64,000 nucleotides of DNA, taken from assembly GCA_965653565.1 (NCBI GenBank), contig CBFHAI010000022.1, positions 6,896 through 70,895 on the forward strand, given 5' to 3'. Source of the DNA: JALCLA01 sp965653565 (lineage in GTDB: Bacteria; Pseudomonadota; Gammaproteobacteria; Xanthomonadales; Xanthomonadaceae). Made by a program: the position numbers and the translations under genes. The notes under the pieces are model-generated. The model had not been told where the DNA came from. It worked only from the letters and a program-made list of their open reading frames with translations, and did no database searches. Of the stretch, positions 25,076 through 34,400 are shown piece after piece. The number at the start of each line of letters is the position of its first letter. Position 1 is the stretch's first letter.

Positions 25076-25501
25076 ATGTGCACTGGTCTGCCGACGATTA
25101 CGACTGCTTTCGGCCCGGATGGGCGCCGCGTTTACAGCTTTTCCACGCTCGACCCGACGCTGCGCGACGAGGTGGGAGGTATTGCTGTGGACGCTCAGAA
25201 TCGCGTGTATCTCATCGGCACGCTGCATGTAGCGCACCCGGAAAACCTCAGCGATGTCGCGATCCTTCGCCTCGAGGACAACGGAGAGCTCGACCCGTCG
25301 TTCGGTATCGGCGGCCGCGCCATTCTCGATTTTTCCACCGCCGGGTCGGGTCGCGAGGATGTCGGCGTCGGCGTGGCGATGCAGTCCGGCAAACCGGTTT
25401 TCCTGGCGCAGGCCGAAAACGCCGGTCTCGACACCGACTTCGCAGTTTTTCGCCTGCGGCCCGGCGAGCAGCTTTTTGCAGACGGATTCGAGACGCCGTA
25501 G
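25076..25501 (+). pseudogene. 3' remnant of a delta-60 repeat-type secreted protein ending in LFADGFETP
   Basis: An open stretch of 141 codons without a proper N-terminus. It holds one clear repeat of the delta-60/NHL-like sort (DVAILRLEDNGELDPSFGIGG), then RAILDFSTAG and VGVAMQSGKPVF, and ends with QLFADGFETP, the GFE-type tail. Intact family members have a signal peptide and several repeats; here the region upstream (24947-25075) lacks them in any frame, so this is a truncated gene. Expression is unlikely. A start at 25076 (MCTGLPTITT) is only the first ATG, not a real start. Confidence 0.7.
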
Positions 25502-25559
25502 CGGAGACGAGGCGGCCGACCCGGTCGACCGCCGCCGTCGTGCCGCAGTGAGCGATCTA

Positions 25560-25583
25560 AGCCGCTTCGCTGGCGAAGCGGCT
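25560..25583. terminator. Hairpin, possible bidirectional transcription stop
   Basis: A perfect 10-bp stem AGCCGCTTCG/CGAAGCGGCT with loop CTGG, between the remnant ending at 25501 and the minus-strand gene ending at 25785. No long T-run follows on either strand, so intrinsic termination is uncertain. Confidence 0.4.
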
Positions 25584-25612
25584 CGAGAACACGTCGACGC
25601 CAATCCGACGCG

Positions 25613-25804
25613 TCAGCCGCGACGCCGCATTGCGAACGCGGCGCCGAGCATGCCCAGTGCCTGGCACCTCAGGCTGCCCAGACCCAGCGTCGGAATCACC
25701 ATCGGTTCTGCGCTGACGACGGCGCCTTGCGGGGTGACCTGGATCGGTGCGGATGCGGCGCCTTCGCCTTGCGCAGTGGCGGCGCTAAAACTCGAAGCGG
25801 ACAA
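25613..25804 (-). pseudogene. Out-of-frame IPTL/PEP-CTERM-like tail segment
   Basis: An open segment overlapping the end of the next upstream gene and read in another frame; it has no start of its own except TTG. It ends with VIPTLGLGSLRCQALGMLG, an alanine/phenylalanine stretch and MRRRG, preceded by an Ala/Gly/Pro-rich linker. That is the layout of IPTL-CTERM or PEP-CTERM signals: a Pro-Thr-Leu motif, hydrophobic helix and terminal arginines. It probably once formed the C-terminus of the gene at 25785-26549 or another exported protein, now cut off by a frameshift. The match to a sorting signal is by eye. Confidence 0.4.
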
Positions 25805-26549
25805 AATTGGAGCTGGTTTGCTGGCCGTCGATCGTGTAGTCGGCCCGCATCCGGTCGATACCGATGAAGGTGAGTTTTACGGTACCGACTTTCTTGCTGC
25901 CGAAGTCGGCCGGGTTGAAGCTGCCGCCAATCGGGGAGCCGGTGCTTTCGTAGAGATTGGAGTGATAGATATTCAGCGCTGCATCCTCCCACTGTCCCGG
26001 CACTATCGTGTACCAGATGGGCTTTCTGGCCGCGTCGTAGCCATAAATTCCACCGCCCAGGTCGCGCGTCGAGGGGCTCTGAAACAGCACTACCGAACTT
26101 CCCGACTCGGCCGGGTTGTACCAAAGACCGGAATGATCGAGTGGATTGACGGCTTCGTTGAAGCCGCCGATAAGCCGCGAGCGAGTGGAAGGTGCTACGT
26201 AGAAGTCAACGCTCGCCAAGGCGTTTTCCGAAGCCGTGCCGAGTACGACACCATAGTCGCCCGGAGGAAGGCGGCCGAGATAGTAGGTGTAGTCGATCGG
26301 TTCACCGCCCGCACTACCGATGGATCCACCGGGGATGATCCGAAACTGATTCCGCGGCGTCGTAAACGCTCCTGATCGCTCATAGACGACGATGCCTTCT
26401 ACAAATTGATCACCCGGCTCACCAATGACTCGAATGTGCACAGGTTCGTTCTGGACGGGGTCCGGCGGTATCACGGTCATCCGCGCCGCGGATACGACGC
26501 CTGCGAACGCCGTGGAGAGAACAGTCAGTAGCAAAGTTTCAAGTTTCAT
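25785..26549 (-). CDS. Exported protein with SGLWYNP-type C-terminal domain
   Basis: A 254-residue protein with a signal peptide (about 1-21, ending VVSA). The N-terminal half (25-130) looks like a beta-sandwich (VIPPDPVQNEPVHIRV, then a YYLGRLPPGDYGVVLG segment). The C-terminal half has HSGLWYNPAESGSSVVLFQ, GYDAARKPIWYTIVPGQW and a VGTVKLTFIGIDRMRADYTI block, a repeat-like domain common in secreted proteins of Betaproteobacteria and Xanthomonadales, function unknown. It starts about 10 bases after the peptidase gene, with GAGG upstream, so the two are likely one transcript. The base composition is visibly lower in GC than neighbours. Confidence 0.75.
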   Translation of the reverse strand: MKLETLLLTVLSTAFAGVVSAARMTVIPPDPVQNEPVHIRVIGEPGDQFVEGIVVYERSGAFTTPRNQFRIIPGGSIGSAGGEPIDYTYYLGRLPPGDYGVVLGTASENALASVDFYVAPSTRSRLIGGFNEAVNPLDHSGLWYNPAESGSSVVLFQSPSTRDLGGGIYGYDAARKPIWYTIVPGQWEDAALNIYHSNLYESTGSPIGGSFNPADFGSKKVGTVKLTFIGIDRMRADYTIDGQQTSSNFVRFEF

Positions 26550-26558
26550 GTCGTCGCC

Positions 26559-28753
26559 TCAGTACGTCGGTCGAGCGCCAGTCGTGTTGGCGTACACATA
26601 GCCGAGCGTGGTGACTGAACCCGTGTATCCAAGCGCGGCCATCGAGGCCTGTTGGTTCTGCGGGAAGATAGCGTAGTCATCGTCTGCCGCTTTGAACGCG
26701 CGCAGCAGCGGCGCGGTACCGGCCGGCTGCCCACCCGCGACCGGATAGACATAGCCCTCGATCCCGTCGGGCAGATAGCCATGGCTGTTTTTGAAGGTGA
26801 TCAGCTCGCCGACATCCGTCGTGTAGAAGTGGTCGATGTGGTAAGGAAACGCGGCGCAGATGTTCGGACGTCCCGACGGGATCGGATCGCCGCACTTGTA
26901 GCTCATGCGCCAGAGGGGCGCCAACTCCCAACTCGCGTTGCGTGGATCTGCATGTGTCGAAAACACCCATGCCTGCGCCTTCGGCGTGATGCGAGTCGCT
27001 GGCGGCTGCACCCCGATCGTATAGGTCGTCCCTCCGGGAGCGACATTGGTACCCACGAAGGTGTAGCTATAAAATCCCGGCACACCGTTGCCCGTTACCT
27101 GCGGCGACAGCGTTCCCAGATAGGCGGCACGCACGTGTTGAGGAACCACTGTGTAGAAGTAGTCTTTTTGGTTGGCGCTGGACAGCGCGAACAGAGGCGT
27201 GAGGCGATACTGCATCTCGGAGATCGCACTCGTGACAGCCATGTTTGCGTCGACGAAACCATGCCCGAAGTTGTTGGAAGGCAGGTTGTGCAATGTGCCG
27301 GCATCGAGCATCCGAGTGCGCACTTGTGTTGCGGTTTGCAGCGGGTTCACGGTCTTGATCAGCCCCGCAATACCTGAAACGAAAGGAGCCGCCATCGAAG
27401 TGCCGGTACACATACCGTACCCATCGCTGAGAATGGGACCATTGCCGTAAGAATCTCCGCAGCTTTGGCTGGGGCTCCAGTTTCGATCGATGTAGGTTGT
27501 GGACAGAATGTTGAAACCGGGTGCAACTACGCCCTCTGCGACCATCTCGGGACCAAAATTACTGCCCGCTTGTCCTGCTGTGGCCCAAAGATAGTTTCCG
27601 CTTCCATTGGCCATGCTCTGCGTCGCTCCCACGGAAATGATGTTGGGGACGCCCGATGGGTGAGCAACATGCTTGTCTTTGACATTGCCTGATGCGGCAA
27701 CGACAGTCACGTCCAAGTAGTCGGTAAGGCGGGCGAATGCGCAGAACGGCTGCTCGTTATTGGTGGCGAAGATCGGCTGGCAGTCGAAGTCCAGATAGTC
27801 CTGACCCACATTGACGCCGAAACTGAAATTCAGAACCTGGGCTCCTTTCTTGATCGCCCAGGTCGCCGCATTGATGTAGTCGGTCAGCGGCACGTCACCA
27901 AGAGGATCGAGGCGCACCTTGACCGTGATGAGCGAACACCACCACCGGCCGGAAGCGACGGATGCCGGGTATTCGCCGCCATGATCCCGGCAACATGAGT
28001 GCCATGGCCGGCGTAGATGGCTCGGTAGGCCTGCGGATTCGTGTTAGGAATCGGGTAAGGCTGACCGACCAACTCATCGACCGACGCATTGTTCGCAGGC
28101 AGGTTCAGCGCGAAGTGCGACCGGAACGATCCGCTCAAGTCGGGATGGTTGATCTGTAGTCCGAAATCAATGTGGCCCAGATAGGCGGTGCCTCGAACCT
28201 TGTCCCAAGCGGCGGGGAAGTTCATGGAGGCGATACCTACGCCTTGCGGCAGCGAATGGTAGCCCCACTGATACTGGTCGACCGCGCCGCCGGCGACCAC
28301 GGCGAATTCGGGATCGGCAGGCTGCACGAACGACTGCATGTTTACGTTTCGAGTGGCGGCCGCGACCGCGGGGTCCATCCTCAGCGCCGCCAAAGCGCGC
28401 AAGGTTTCTTCCTCGCTCGAATAGCTCAGCACGACATAGCGTTCGAGTTGCGCGAGAGCGTCTTCGCGAGGACGCGGCATTCGCTCAGCCGCCGGCGTCC
28501 GAAGTTTTGTGATCAGGAAGTCGGCATGCACCGGGTTTTGCAGGCGCGTACGCATCGGATCGGACGGATTGTCGGCGCCGATGCTCGCCACCACCGCCTC
28601 GGGCGTCCAATCGGGTTGACCAACTTCATCCAGCAGCACCACTAGTTGGTGGCTTGGCGGAACACCGACATCCACGAGCGTCTGGCCATACGCGATGCCG
28701 GACGTGACGCTGCAAAGAAGCGAAGCGAGGGACAACAAGCTAGTCCATTGCAT
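26559..28753 (-). pseudogene. Subtilisin-like S8 serine peptidase interrupted by a one-base frameshift
   Basis: Two overlapping frames together encode one secreted S8 peptidase. The first runs from 28753 (GAGG before ATG, signal peptide ending AYGQ) and carries catalytic Asp196 (GHIDFG) and His253 (GHGTHVAG). The second picks up at about 27920 as SLITVKVRLDPLGDV and carries the nucleophile in GTSMAAP (codon 27396-27398). The shift lies near 27915-27930, at a GGT triplet run; the reading moves by one base there. After the catalytic domain come segments such as HIDHFYTTDVGELITF, resembling DUF5648-type domains. It could be a real pseudogene, a sequencing error or, less likely, recoding. Confidence 0.8.
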
Positions 28754-29148
28754 TTTCAATCCTCTGTGGCAATCCGACCGTAGCCGGTCGCCGGCACGGA
28801 AGGCTGCTCGGGGAATCGAGCAAGCGCCTTGTACTCGAGAGGAGCGCCTCGCGACAGCGAAATTACTTTTATTTCTCGAAGTGGCTGAAATCACCGCCGC
28901 CTTGCGTCTATCAAATATTTTTCTTTGTAATTCGCTGATGGCGAACTGGTCCGGACCGATGCGTTGACCAACTCCTTAGGCCTTCGATAAAGGCCTTGAA
29001 TTACGCCATTTTCCGACAATTCGCGTTGAATGCCGCCTGCGGCCAGAGTTCCATCGATCGGCTTTTTCCCAGTTTCCTTTCATCGGCGACCGTCGGTACG
29101 GCGGTGCGAGCGGATGGTCGGCAGTCCGCAAGATCATGCCTTCGGAGC
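28754..29148. other. AT-richer intergenic region without a gene
   Basis: No supported gene. It contains the peptidase promoter region, a short AT-rich patch around 28865-28945, and a hairpin near 28978-28995 (GGCCTT/AAGGCC). The composition is clearly lower in GC than most of the window, matching the neighbouring secreted-protein genes and suggesting acquired DNA. Confidence 0.4.
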
Positions 29149-29177
29149 AAAAAAAGGCGCCGCGGATGCGGCGCCTT
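29149..29177 (-). terminator. Rho-independent terminator on the minus strand
   Basis: A perfect 10-bp stem AAGGCGCCGC/GCGGCGCCTT with loop GGAT; on the minus strand it is followed by a run of seven T (29149-29155 read as A on the plus strand). It lies 28 bases after the stop of the GFE-tailed remnant, so the 3' end of that lost gene, including its terminator, is preserved. Confidence 0.8.
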
Positions 29178-29204
29178 CTTCATTCATTGCCGCAACTCCG
29201 GCAG

Positions 29205-29420
29205 TTATTCGAACCCGCCGCGGAAGATGCCGATGGCGTTCGATGCTTCCTGCAACGTGGCGCTCTCTTCGTCACGGCCGACGTCGCCGTCCCGCAGCCG
29301 AACCCGGCGCCCAGCCTCACGGGCCCCTCGTTGGTGACGACGTTCGAAATCGTCGAGCATGCCTGGCGGCGAGATCGATGTGTTGCGCACACGCCGGATT
29401 CCGCGGCTCAGTCGCGGCAT
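29205..29420 (-). pseudogene. Remnant of a secreted-protein gene ending in IFRGGFE
   Basis: Only the last part of a gene is left. The minus frame ends ASNAIGIFRGGFE followed by a stop and a strong terminator. The rest of the 71-codon frame (Arg/Asp-rich, RLRDGDVGRDEESATLQE) has no family character and no signal peptide, and an alternative frame reads more protein-like (SNVVTNEGPVRLGAGFGCG), so at least one frameshift is likely. A tandem octamer repeat directly upstream may mark the break. Confidence 0.5.
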
Positions 29421-29425
29421 CCGCG

Positions 29426-29457
29426 CTACGGAGCTACGGAGCTACGGAGCTACGGAG
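29426..29457. repeat. Perfect octamer tandem repeat (4 x CTACGGAG)
   Basis: Four exact copies of CTACGGAG, followed within about 15 bases by a short segment (GTAGCATGGATGCAGCGC, then AGCGGAATCCGGGA) of the kind dispersed widely in proteobacterial genomes. Non-coding; probably a slippage hotspot. Confidence 0.8.
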
Positions 29458-29525
29458 TTGCGAGAATTCGTAGCATGGATGCAGCGCAGCGGAATCCGGG
29501 AAGCTCTGCGACGAAGCAGTTCCGC

Positions 29526-30176
29526 TCAGCGCGGTGAATACGCACGCAGGAACAGATCGACGGTCGCGTCGATATGCGTTTCGATTTCGCGTGCGGACGG
29601 CGGGCCGCCGATGCCGCACATCATGCGGGCGTGCGGTTCGCCTTTGAGCAGGCACAGGAACTGCGATGCCGCGCGGTGCAGGTCGGGGATATCGAGTTGG
29701 CCGGCTTCGACTTCGGCCCGCAGGAATTCCGCCATGCCTTCGGTGACGCGCTGCGGACCGGCTTCCCAGAACATGCGCGGCAGCTTGCCGTCGCCGCGCG
29801 CCTGCGCATGCATCATGCGATGCATCGAGATCGCCTCGTCGCTCATGATGAGCGACAGGAAGCCCTTGGCGATGCTGCGCAGCTGTTTGCGCAGCGGGCC
29901 CTTGAGATCGGCCAGGAACAGCGACGCCGGCAACTGCTCCTCGCATTTCACGCGCACGGTTTCGCTGAACAGCGCGTCCTTGTCCTTGAAGTGACTGTAG
30001 ACGGTGAGCTTCGAAACGCCGGCTTCGGCCGCGATCGCATCCATGCTCACGCCCTCGAAGCCATGCACCGGGAACAGGCGCTTGGCGGCGTCGAGGATGG
30101 CAGCGCGCTTCTCCAGATCCTTCGGGCGGCCGGGTCCGGGCGTGCTGCGGCGGGCGATTTTCTTGGCGGCGGGCAT
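29526..30176 (-). CDS. TetR-family repressor (AefR-like) of the RND operon
   Basis: A 216-residue regulator. The basic Pro/Gly N-terminus leads into a TetR helix-turn-helix at about 25-70 (ILDAAKRLFPVHGFEGVSMD, GVSKLTVYSHFKDKDALF). The C-terminal ligand domain resembles the AefR/TetR_C_7 type (HRMMHAQARGDGKLPRMFWEAG). It is divergent from the efflux operon across about 127 bases holding a repeated 15-mer operator candidate, the usual layout for a local repressor released by an efflux substrate. Confidence 0.93.
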   Translation of the reverse strand: MPAAKKIARRSTPGPGRPKDLEKRAAILDAAKRLFPVHGFEGVSMDAIAAEAGVSKLTVYSHFKDKDALFSETVRVKCEEQLPASLFLADLKGPLRKQLRSIAKGFLSLIMSDEAISMHRMMHAQARGDGKLPRMFWEAGPQRVTEGMAEFLRAEVEAGQLDIPDLHRAASQFLCLLKGEPHARMMCGIGGPPSAREIETHIDATVDLFLRAYSPR

Positions 30177-30222
30177 CGGGCTGGCTGCGTTCCTGGGCGG
30201 GACAAAAAAGACGCGATGAAAT

Positions 30223-30263
30223 ACTGGACTAACCAGTTCGCAAATTTTACTATACTCGCCAGT
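30223..30263. promoter_or_regulatory. Candidate TetR operator pair between regulator and RND operon
   Basis: Two related 15-mers start 26 bp apart: ACTGGACTAACCAGT (30223-30237, palindromic arms ACTGG/CCAGT) and ACTATACTCGCCAGT (30249-30263); 11 of 15 bases agree. The second overlaps TATACT, a plausible -10 of the efflux operon. The placement suits repression of both divergent genes. Confidence 0.6.
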
Positions 30264-30303
30264 TCAGATACTACCCTGCCGGATCCGGCGCAAGCGAGCA
30301 TTC

Positions 30304-31422
30304 ATGTCTTTCCGAAAAATCCCCTTGTTTTTGGTAGCCCAATTCCTGGTGGCCGGCGCACTGATCGGCCTGCTTTCGAGTTGCGGCAACGGCGAGGCGC
30401 CGGTCGAGGGCATCCGGCCCGCGATGGTGGAACAGCCTTCACCGTCGGCGGCCGGTTTCGAAGCCTTTCCGGGCGACGTGCGGGCGCGGCAGGAATCGTT
30501 GTTGTCGTTCCGCGTCGGCGGCAAGATCCTGCGGCGCCATGTCGATGCCGGCGCCACCGTGAAGCAGGGCGACGTGCTGGCGGAGCTCGACCCGGAAGAT
30601 CTGCGCCTGCAGGTCGCTGCGATGCGCGCGCAGCTCACCGCCGCCGAAGCCAATCTCACTACCGCGCGCGGCGAGCGCGATCGCTACAAGGCGATGGTCG
30701 ATCGCAAGCTGGTGAGCGAATCGATCTACGAGCAGCAGCAGAACCTCTACAAAGCGGCCGAAGCGCAGGTGGGCCAGGTACGCGCGCAGCTCGATGTGAC
30801 GCAGAACCAGGCCGACTACGCGAAATTGCGCGCGCCCGCCGATGGGGTGATCGCGACACGGCAGGCGGAAGTGGGACAAGTCGTCGCTGCCGGCCAGCCG
30901 ATCTTCACGCTGGCCGCCGACGGCGAACGCGAAATCGCGATCAGCCTGCCCGAGCACGATATCCAGCGTTTCTCGGTCGGCCAGGCCGTGCTGGTGGAAC
31001 TGTGGTCGAAGAGCGGCACGCGCGTGCGCGGCGAAATCCGCGAACTGTCGCCGTCGGCCGATCCGCAGACGCGCACCTACGCCGCCCGCGTGAGCTTCGA
31101 CGCCCAGGCCAGCGGCGCGGAACTCGGACAGAGCGCGCGCGTCTATGCCGGCGATGCGACCGACGCCGGCCTGTCGGTGCCGCTGCCGGCCGTCACCGCC
31201 GAAGCGAACGTGCCTTACCTGTGGGTAGTCGATCCGGCGACATCGCAAGTGCATCGCCGGCCGGTGCAGCTCGGACCGTACGGCGAAACCCGCGTGCCAG
31301 TGCTGTCGGGCCTGAATCCGAACGAATGGGTCGTGGTGGCCGGCGTGCATCTGCTGCGCGACGGGCAGAAAGTGCGGCCGGTCGATCGCGACAACCGCGC
31401 CGTCGCGCTCGCCGCCAACTGA
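30304..31422 (+). CDS. RND efflux periplasmic adaptor lipoprotein
   Basis: A membrane-fusion protein of 372 residues linking the inner-membrane RND pump to an outer-membrane channel. A lipobox LLSSC after a hydrophobic leader indicates a lipid-anchored precursor. A split lipoyl domain (LSFRVGGKILRRHVDAGATV and the return strand LRAPADGVIATRQAEVGQVV) flanks a helical hairpin (about 100-170); beta-barrel and membrane-proximal domains follow. It lies 10 bases before the pump gene, so they form an operon under the divergent TetR regulator. Closest in style to MexH/VexG-type adaptors. Substrates cannot be read from sequence. Confidence 0.95.
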   Translation: MSFRKIPLFLVAQFLVAGALIGLLSSCGNGEAPVEGIRPAMVEQPSPSAAGFEAFPGDVRARQESLLSFRVGGKILRRHVDAGATVKQGDVLAELDPEDLRLQVAAMRAQLTAAEANLTTARGERDRYKAMVDRKLVSESIYEQQQNLYKAAEAQVGQVRAQLDVTQNQADYAKLRAPADGVIATRQAEVGQVVAAGQPIFTLAADGEREIAISLPEHDIQRFSVGQAVLVELWSKSGTRVRGEIRELSPSADPQTRTYAARVSFDAQASGAELGQSARVYAGDATDAGLSVPLPAVTAEANVPYLWVVDPATSQVHRRPVQLGPYGETRVPVLSGLNPNEWVVVAGVHLLRDGQKVRPVDRDNRAVALAAN

Positions 31423-31432
31423 CGCACCCGCC

Positions 31433-34400
31433 ATGACGAGCTTCAATCTGTCGGAATGGGCCCTGCGCAACCGCGGGCTGGTGCTTTACGCGATGCTGCT
31501 GCTGGCCGCGCTCGGTGCGGCGGCGTACATGCGCCTGGGGCAATCGGAAGATCCGCCTTTCACCTTCAAGGCGATGGTGGTGCGCACGCTGTGGCCGGGC
31601 GCCACGGCCGAGGAAGTGGGCCGCCAGGTCACCGAACGCATCGAAAAGAAATTGATGGAGACCGGCAAATACGAGTTCATCCGTGCCTATTCGCGGCCCG
31701 GCGAATCGCAGATCATTTTCGTCGCGAAGGACAGCCTGGTCTCGCGCGAACTGCCGGACGTCTGGTACCAGGTGCGCAAGAAAACCAACGACATCCGGCA
31801 CACGCTGCCCGCCGGCGTCATCGGGCCGTTCTTCAACGATGAGTTCGGCGACACCTTCGGCAATATCTACGCGCTCACCGGCAACGGTTTCGACTACGCC
31901 ACGCTGAAGGATTACGCCGAGCGACTCGAACTCGAACTGCAGCGCGTGCCGGACGCCGCCAAGGTCGAATTGATCGGGCTGCAGGACGAAAAAATCTGGA
32001 TCGAACTGTCGAACACCAAGCTCGCCACGCTCGGCGTGCCGATGACGGTGGTGCAGCAGGCGCTCGACGAACAGAACGCCGTGGTGCCGTCGGGCTTCTT
32101 CGAAACCAGCAGCGAGCGCGTGCAGTTGCGCGTTTCCGGGCGCTTCGACTCGGTCGAGGCGATCGAGCAGTTTCCGATCCGCGCCGGCGATCGCACCTTC
32201 CGCATCGGCGATGTGGCCGAAGTGCGGCGCGGTTTTTCCGATCCGCCCGCGCCGCGCATGCGTTTCATGGGCGAGGATGCGATCGGCCTGGCGGTTTCGA
32301 TGCGGGCCGGCGGCGACATCCTGAAACTCGGCGAAGCGCTCGAACACGAATTCGCGCGTTTGCAGGAAACGCTGCCGGTGGGCATGACGCTGCGCAAGGT
32401 GTCCGACCAGCCGCAGGCGGTGCGCGATTCGGTCGGCGAATTCCTGCGCGTGCTCACCGAAGCGGTGATCATCGTGCTGCTGGTGAGCTTCTTCTCGCTC
32501 GGTTTCCGTACCGGCCTGGTGGTGGCGCTGTCGATTCCGCTCGTGCTCGCGCTCACCTTCGCCGGCATGTATTACTTCGGCATCGGGCTGCACAAGATTT
32601 CGCTCGGCGCGCTGGTACTGGCGCTCGGCCTGCTGGTGGACGATGCCATCATCGCGGTCGAGATGATGGCGGTGAAGATGGAACAGGGCTATAGCCGCCT
32701 GAAAGCGGCGAGTTTCGCGTACCGCTCGACCGCCTTCCCGATGTTGACCGGCACCTTGATCACGGCCGCGGGCTTCCTGCCGATCGCGACCGCGGCATCG
32801 AGCACCGGCGAATACACGCGTTCGATCTTCCAGGTGGTGACGCTGGCGTTGATGGTGAGCTGGGTCGCGGCGGTGGTGTTCGTGCCCTACCTGGGCGACA
32901 AGTTGCTGCCCGATTTCCACGCCAAGAACGGCAACGGCAAACACGGGCACGATCCGTATCAGACACGCTTCTACCAGCGCGTTCGCCGCATGGTCGAATG
33001 GTGCGTGCGCTATCGCAAGACGGTGATCGTGGTCACCGTCGCGCTGTTCGTGGTGTCGGTGATGTCGTTCCGTTTCGTGCCGCAGCAGTTCTTCCCGTCC
33101 TCGACGCGCGTCGAGCTGATGGTCGACTTCAAGCTGGCCGAAGGCTCGTCGCTGAAGGCCACCGAGGCCCAGGCGCGCCGCCTGGAAGCGATGCTGGCGA
33201 AGAAGGACGGCGTCGAAAACTACGTCGTGTATGTCGGCACCGGCTCGCCGCGCTTCTACCTGCCGCTCGATCAGCAGTTGCCGCAGTCGAGCTTCGCGCA
33301 GTTCGTGCTGGTGACGAGCGACGTCGAAACGCGCGAGGAAGTGCGGCAGTGGCTGATCGAGCGGTTCCGAGAAGATTTCCCGGCGCTGCAGGCGCGCGTG
33401 ACGCGGCTGGAAAACGGCCCGCCGGTCGGTTATCCGGTGCAGTTCCGCGTGTCGGGCGAACACATCGACGAAGTGCGGGCGCTGGCGCGCCGCGTCGCCG
33501 ACAAGGTACGCGCCAATCCGCACGTCACCAACGTCAATCTCGATTGGGAAGAGCCGAGCAAGGTGGTGCGGCTGACGCTCGATCAGGAACGTGCGCGCGC
33601 CTTCGGCGTCAGTTCGGCGGCGCTGTCGAAGTTCCTCGAAAGCTCGCTGTCCGGTTCGCTGGTCAGCACCTATCGGGAAGACAACGAGCTGATCCAGATC
33701 ATGCTGCGCGGTCCCGGCGAGGAGCGCGAAAAGCTCTCGCTGCTGGGCAGCCTTTCGGTGCCGACGCCGAGCGGACAGGGCATCCCGCTGTCGCAGCTGG
33801 CGACGCTCGAATACGGCTTCGAGGAAGGCATCATCTGGCATCGCAACCGGCTGCCGACGGTGACGGTGCGCGCCGATATCTACGGCAAGGAACAGCCTTC
33901 GACCGTCGTCGCGCAAATCTCGCCCACGCTCGATGACATCCGCCAGGCGCTGCCGTCGGGCTATCTGCTCGACATCGGCGGCACGGTGGAAGATTCCGCG
34001 CGCGGCCAGAACTCGGTGAACGCCGGCGTGCCGCTGTTCCTGGTGGTGGTGCTCACCTTGCTGATGGTGCAGCTCAAGAGCTTCTCGCGCTCGGTGCTGG
34101 TGTTCCTCACCGCGCCGCTCGGTTTGATCGGCGTGGTGCTTTTCCTGCTCGTGTTCCGCGTGCCGTTCGGCTTCGTGGCGATGCTCGGCACCATCGCGCT
34201 GTCGGGCATGATCATGCGCAACTCGGTGATCCTGGTCGACCAGATCGAACAGGACATCGCGGCCGGTCACAAACGCTGGCAGGCCATCGTCGATGCCACC
34301 GTACGCCGCTTCCGCCCGATCGTGCTGACCGCGCTGGCGGCGGTGCTGGCGATGATTCCGTTGTCGCGCAGCGCCTTCTTCGGACCGATGGCGGTGGCGA

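Noticed and set aside
27884..27945. Programmed ribosomal frameshifting in the peptidase
   Set aside because: No slippery heptamer with downstream structure was recognised; an indel or sequencing error explains it more simply.
29426..29457. CRISPR or regulatory iteron array
   Set aside because: Only four contiguous octamers with no spacers or origin features; simple slippage repeat.
31193..34270. Long minus-strand open frame opposite the RND pump
   Set aside because: Shadow of the pump gene: low-complexity His/Glu/Arg sequence, no start signals, no domain.
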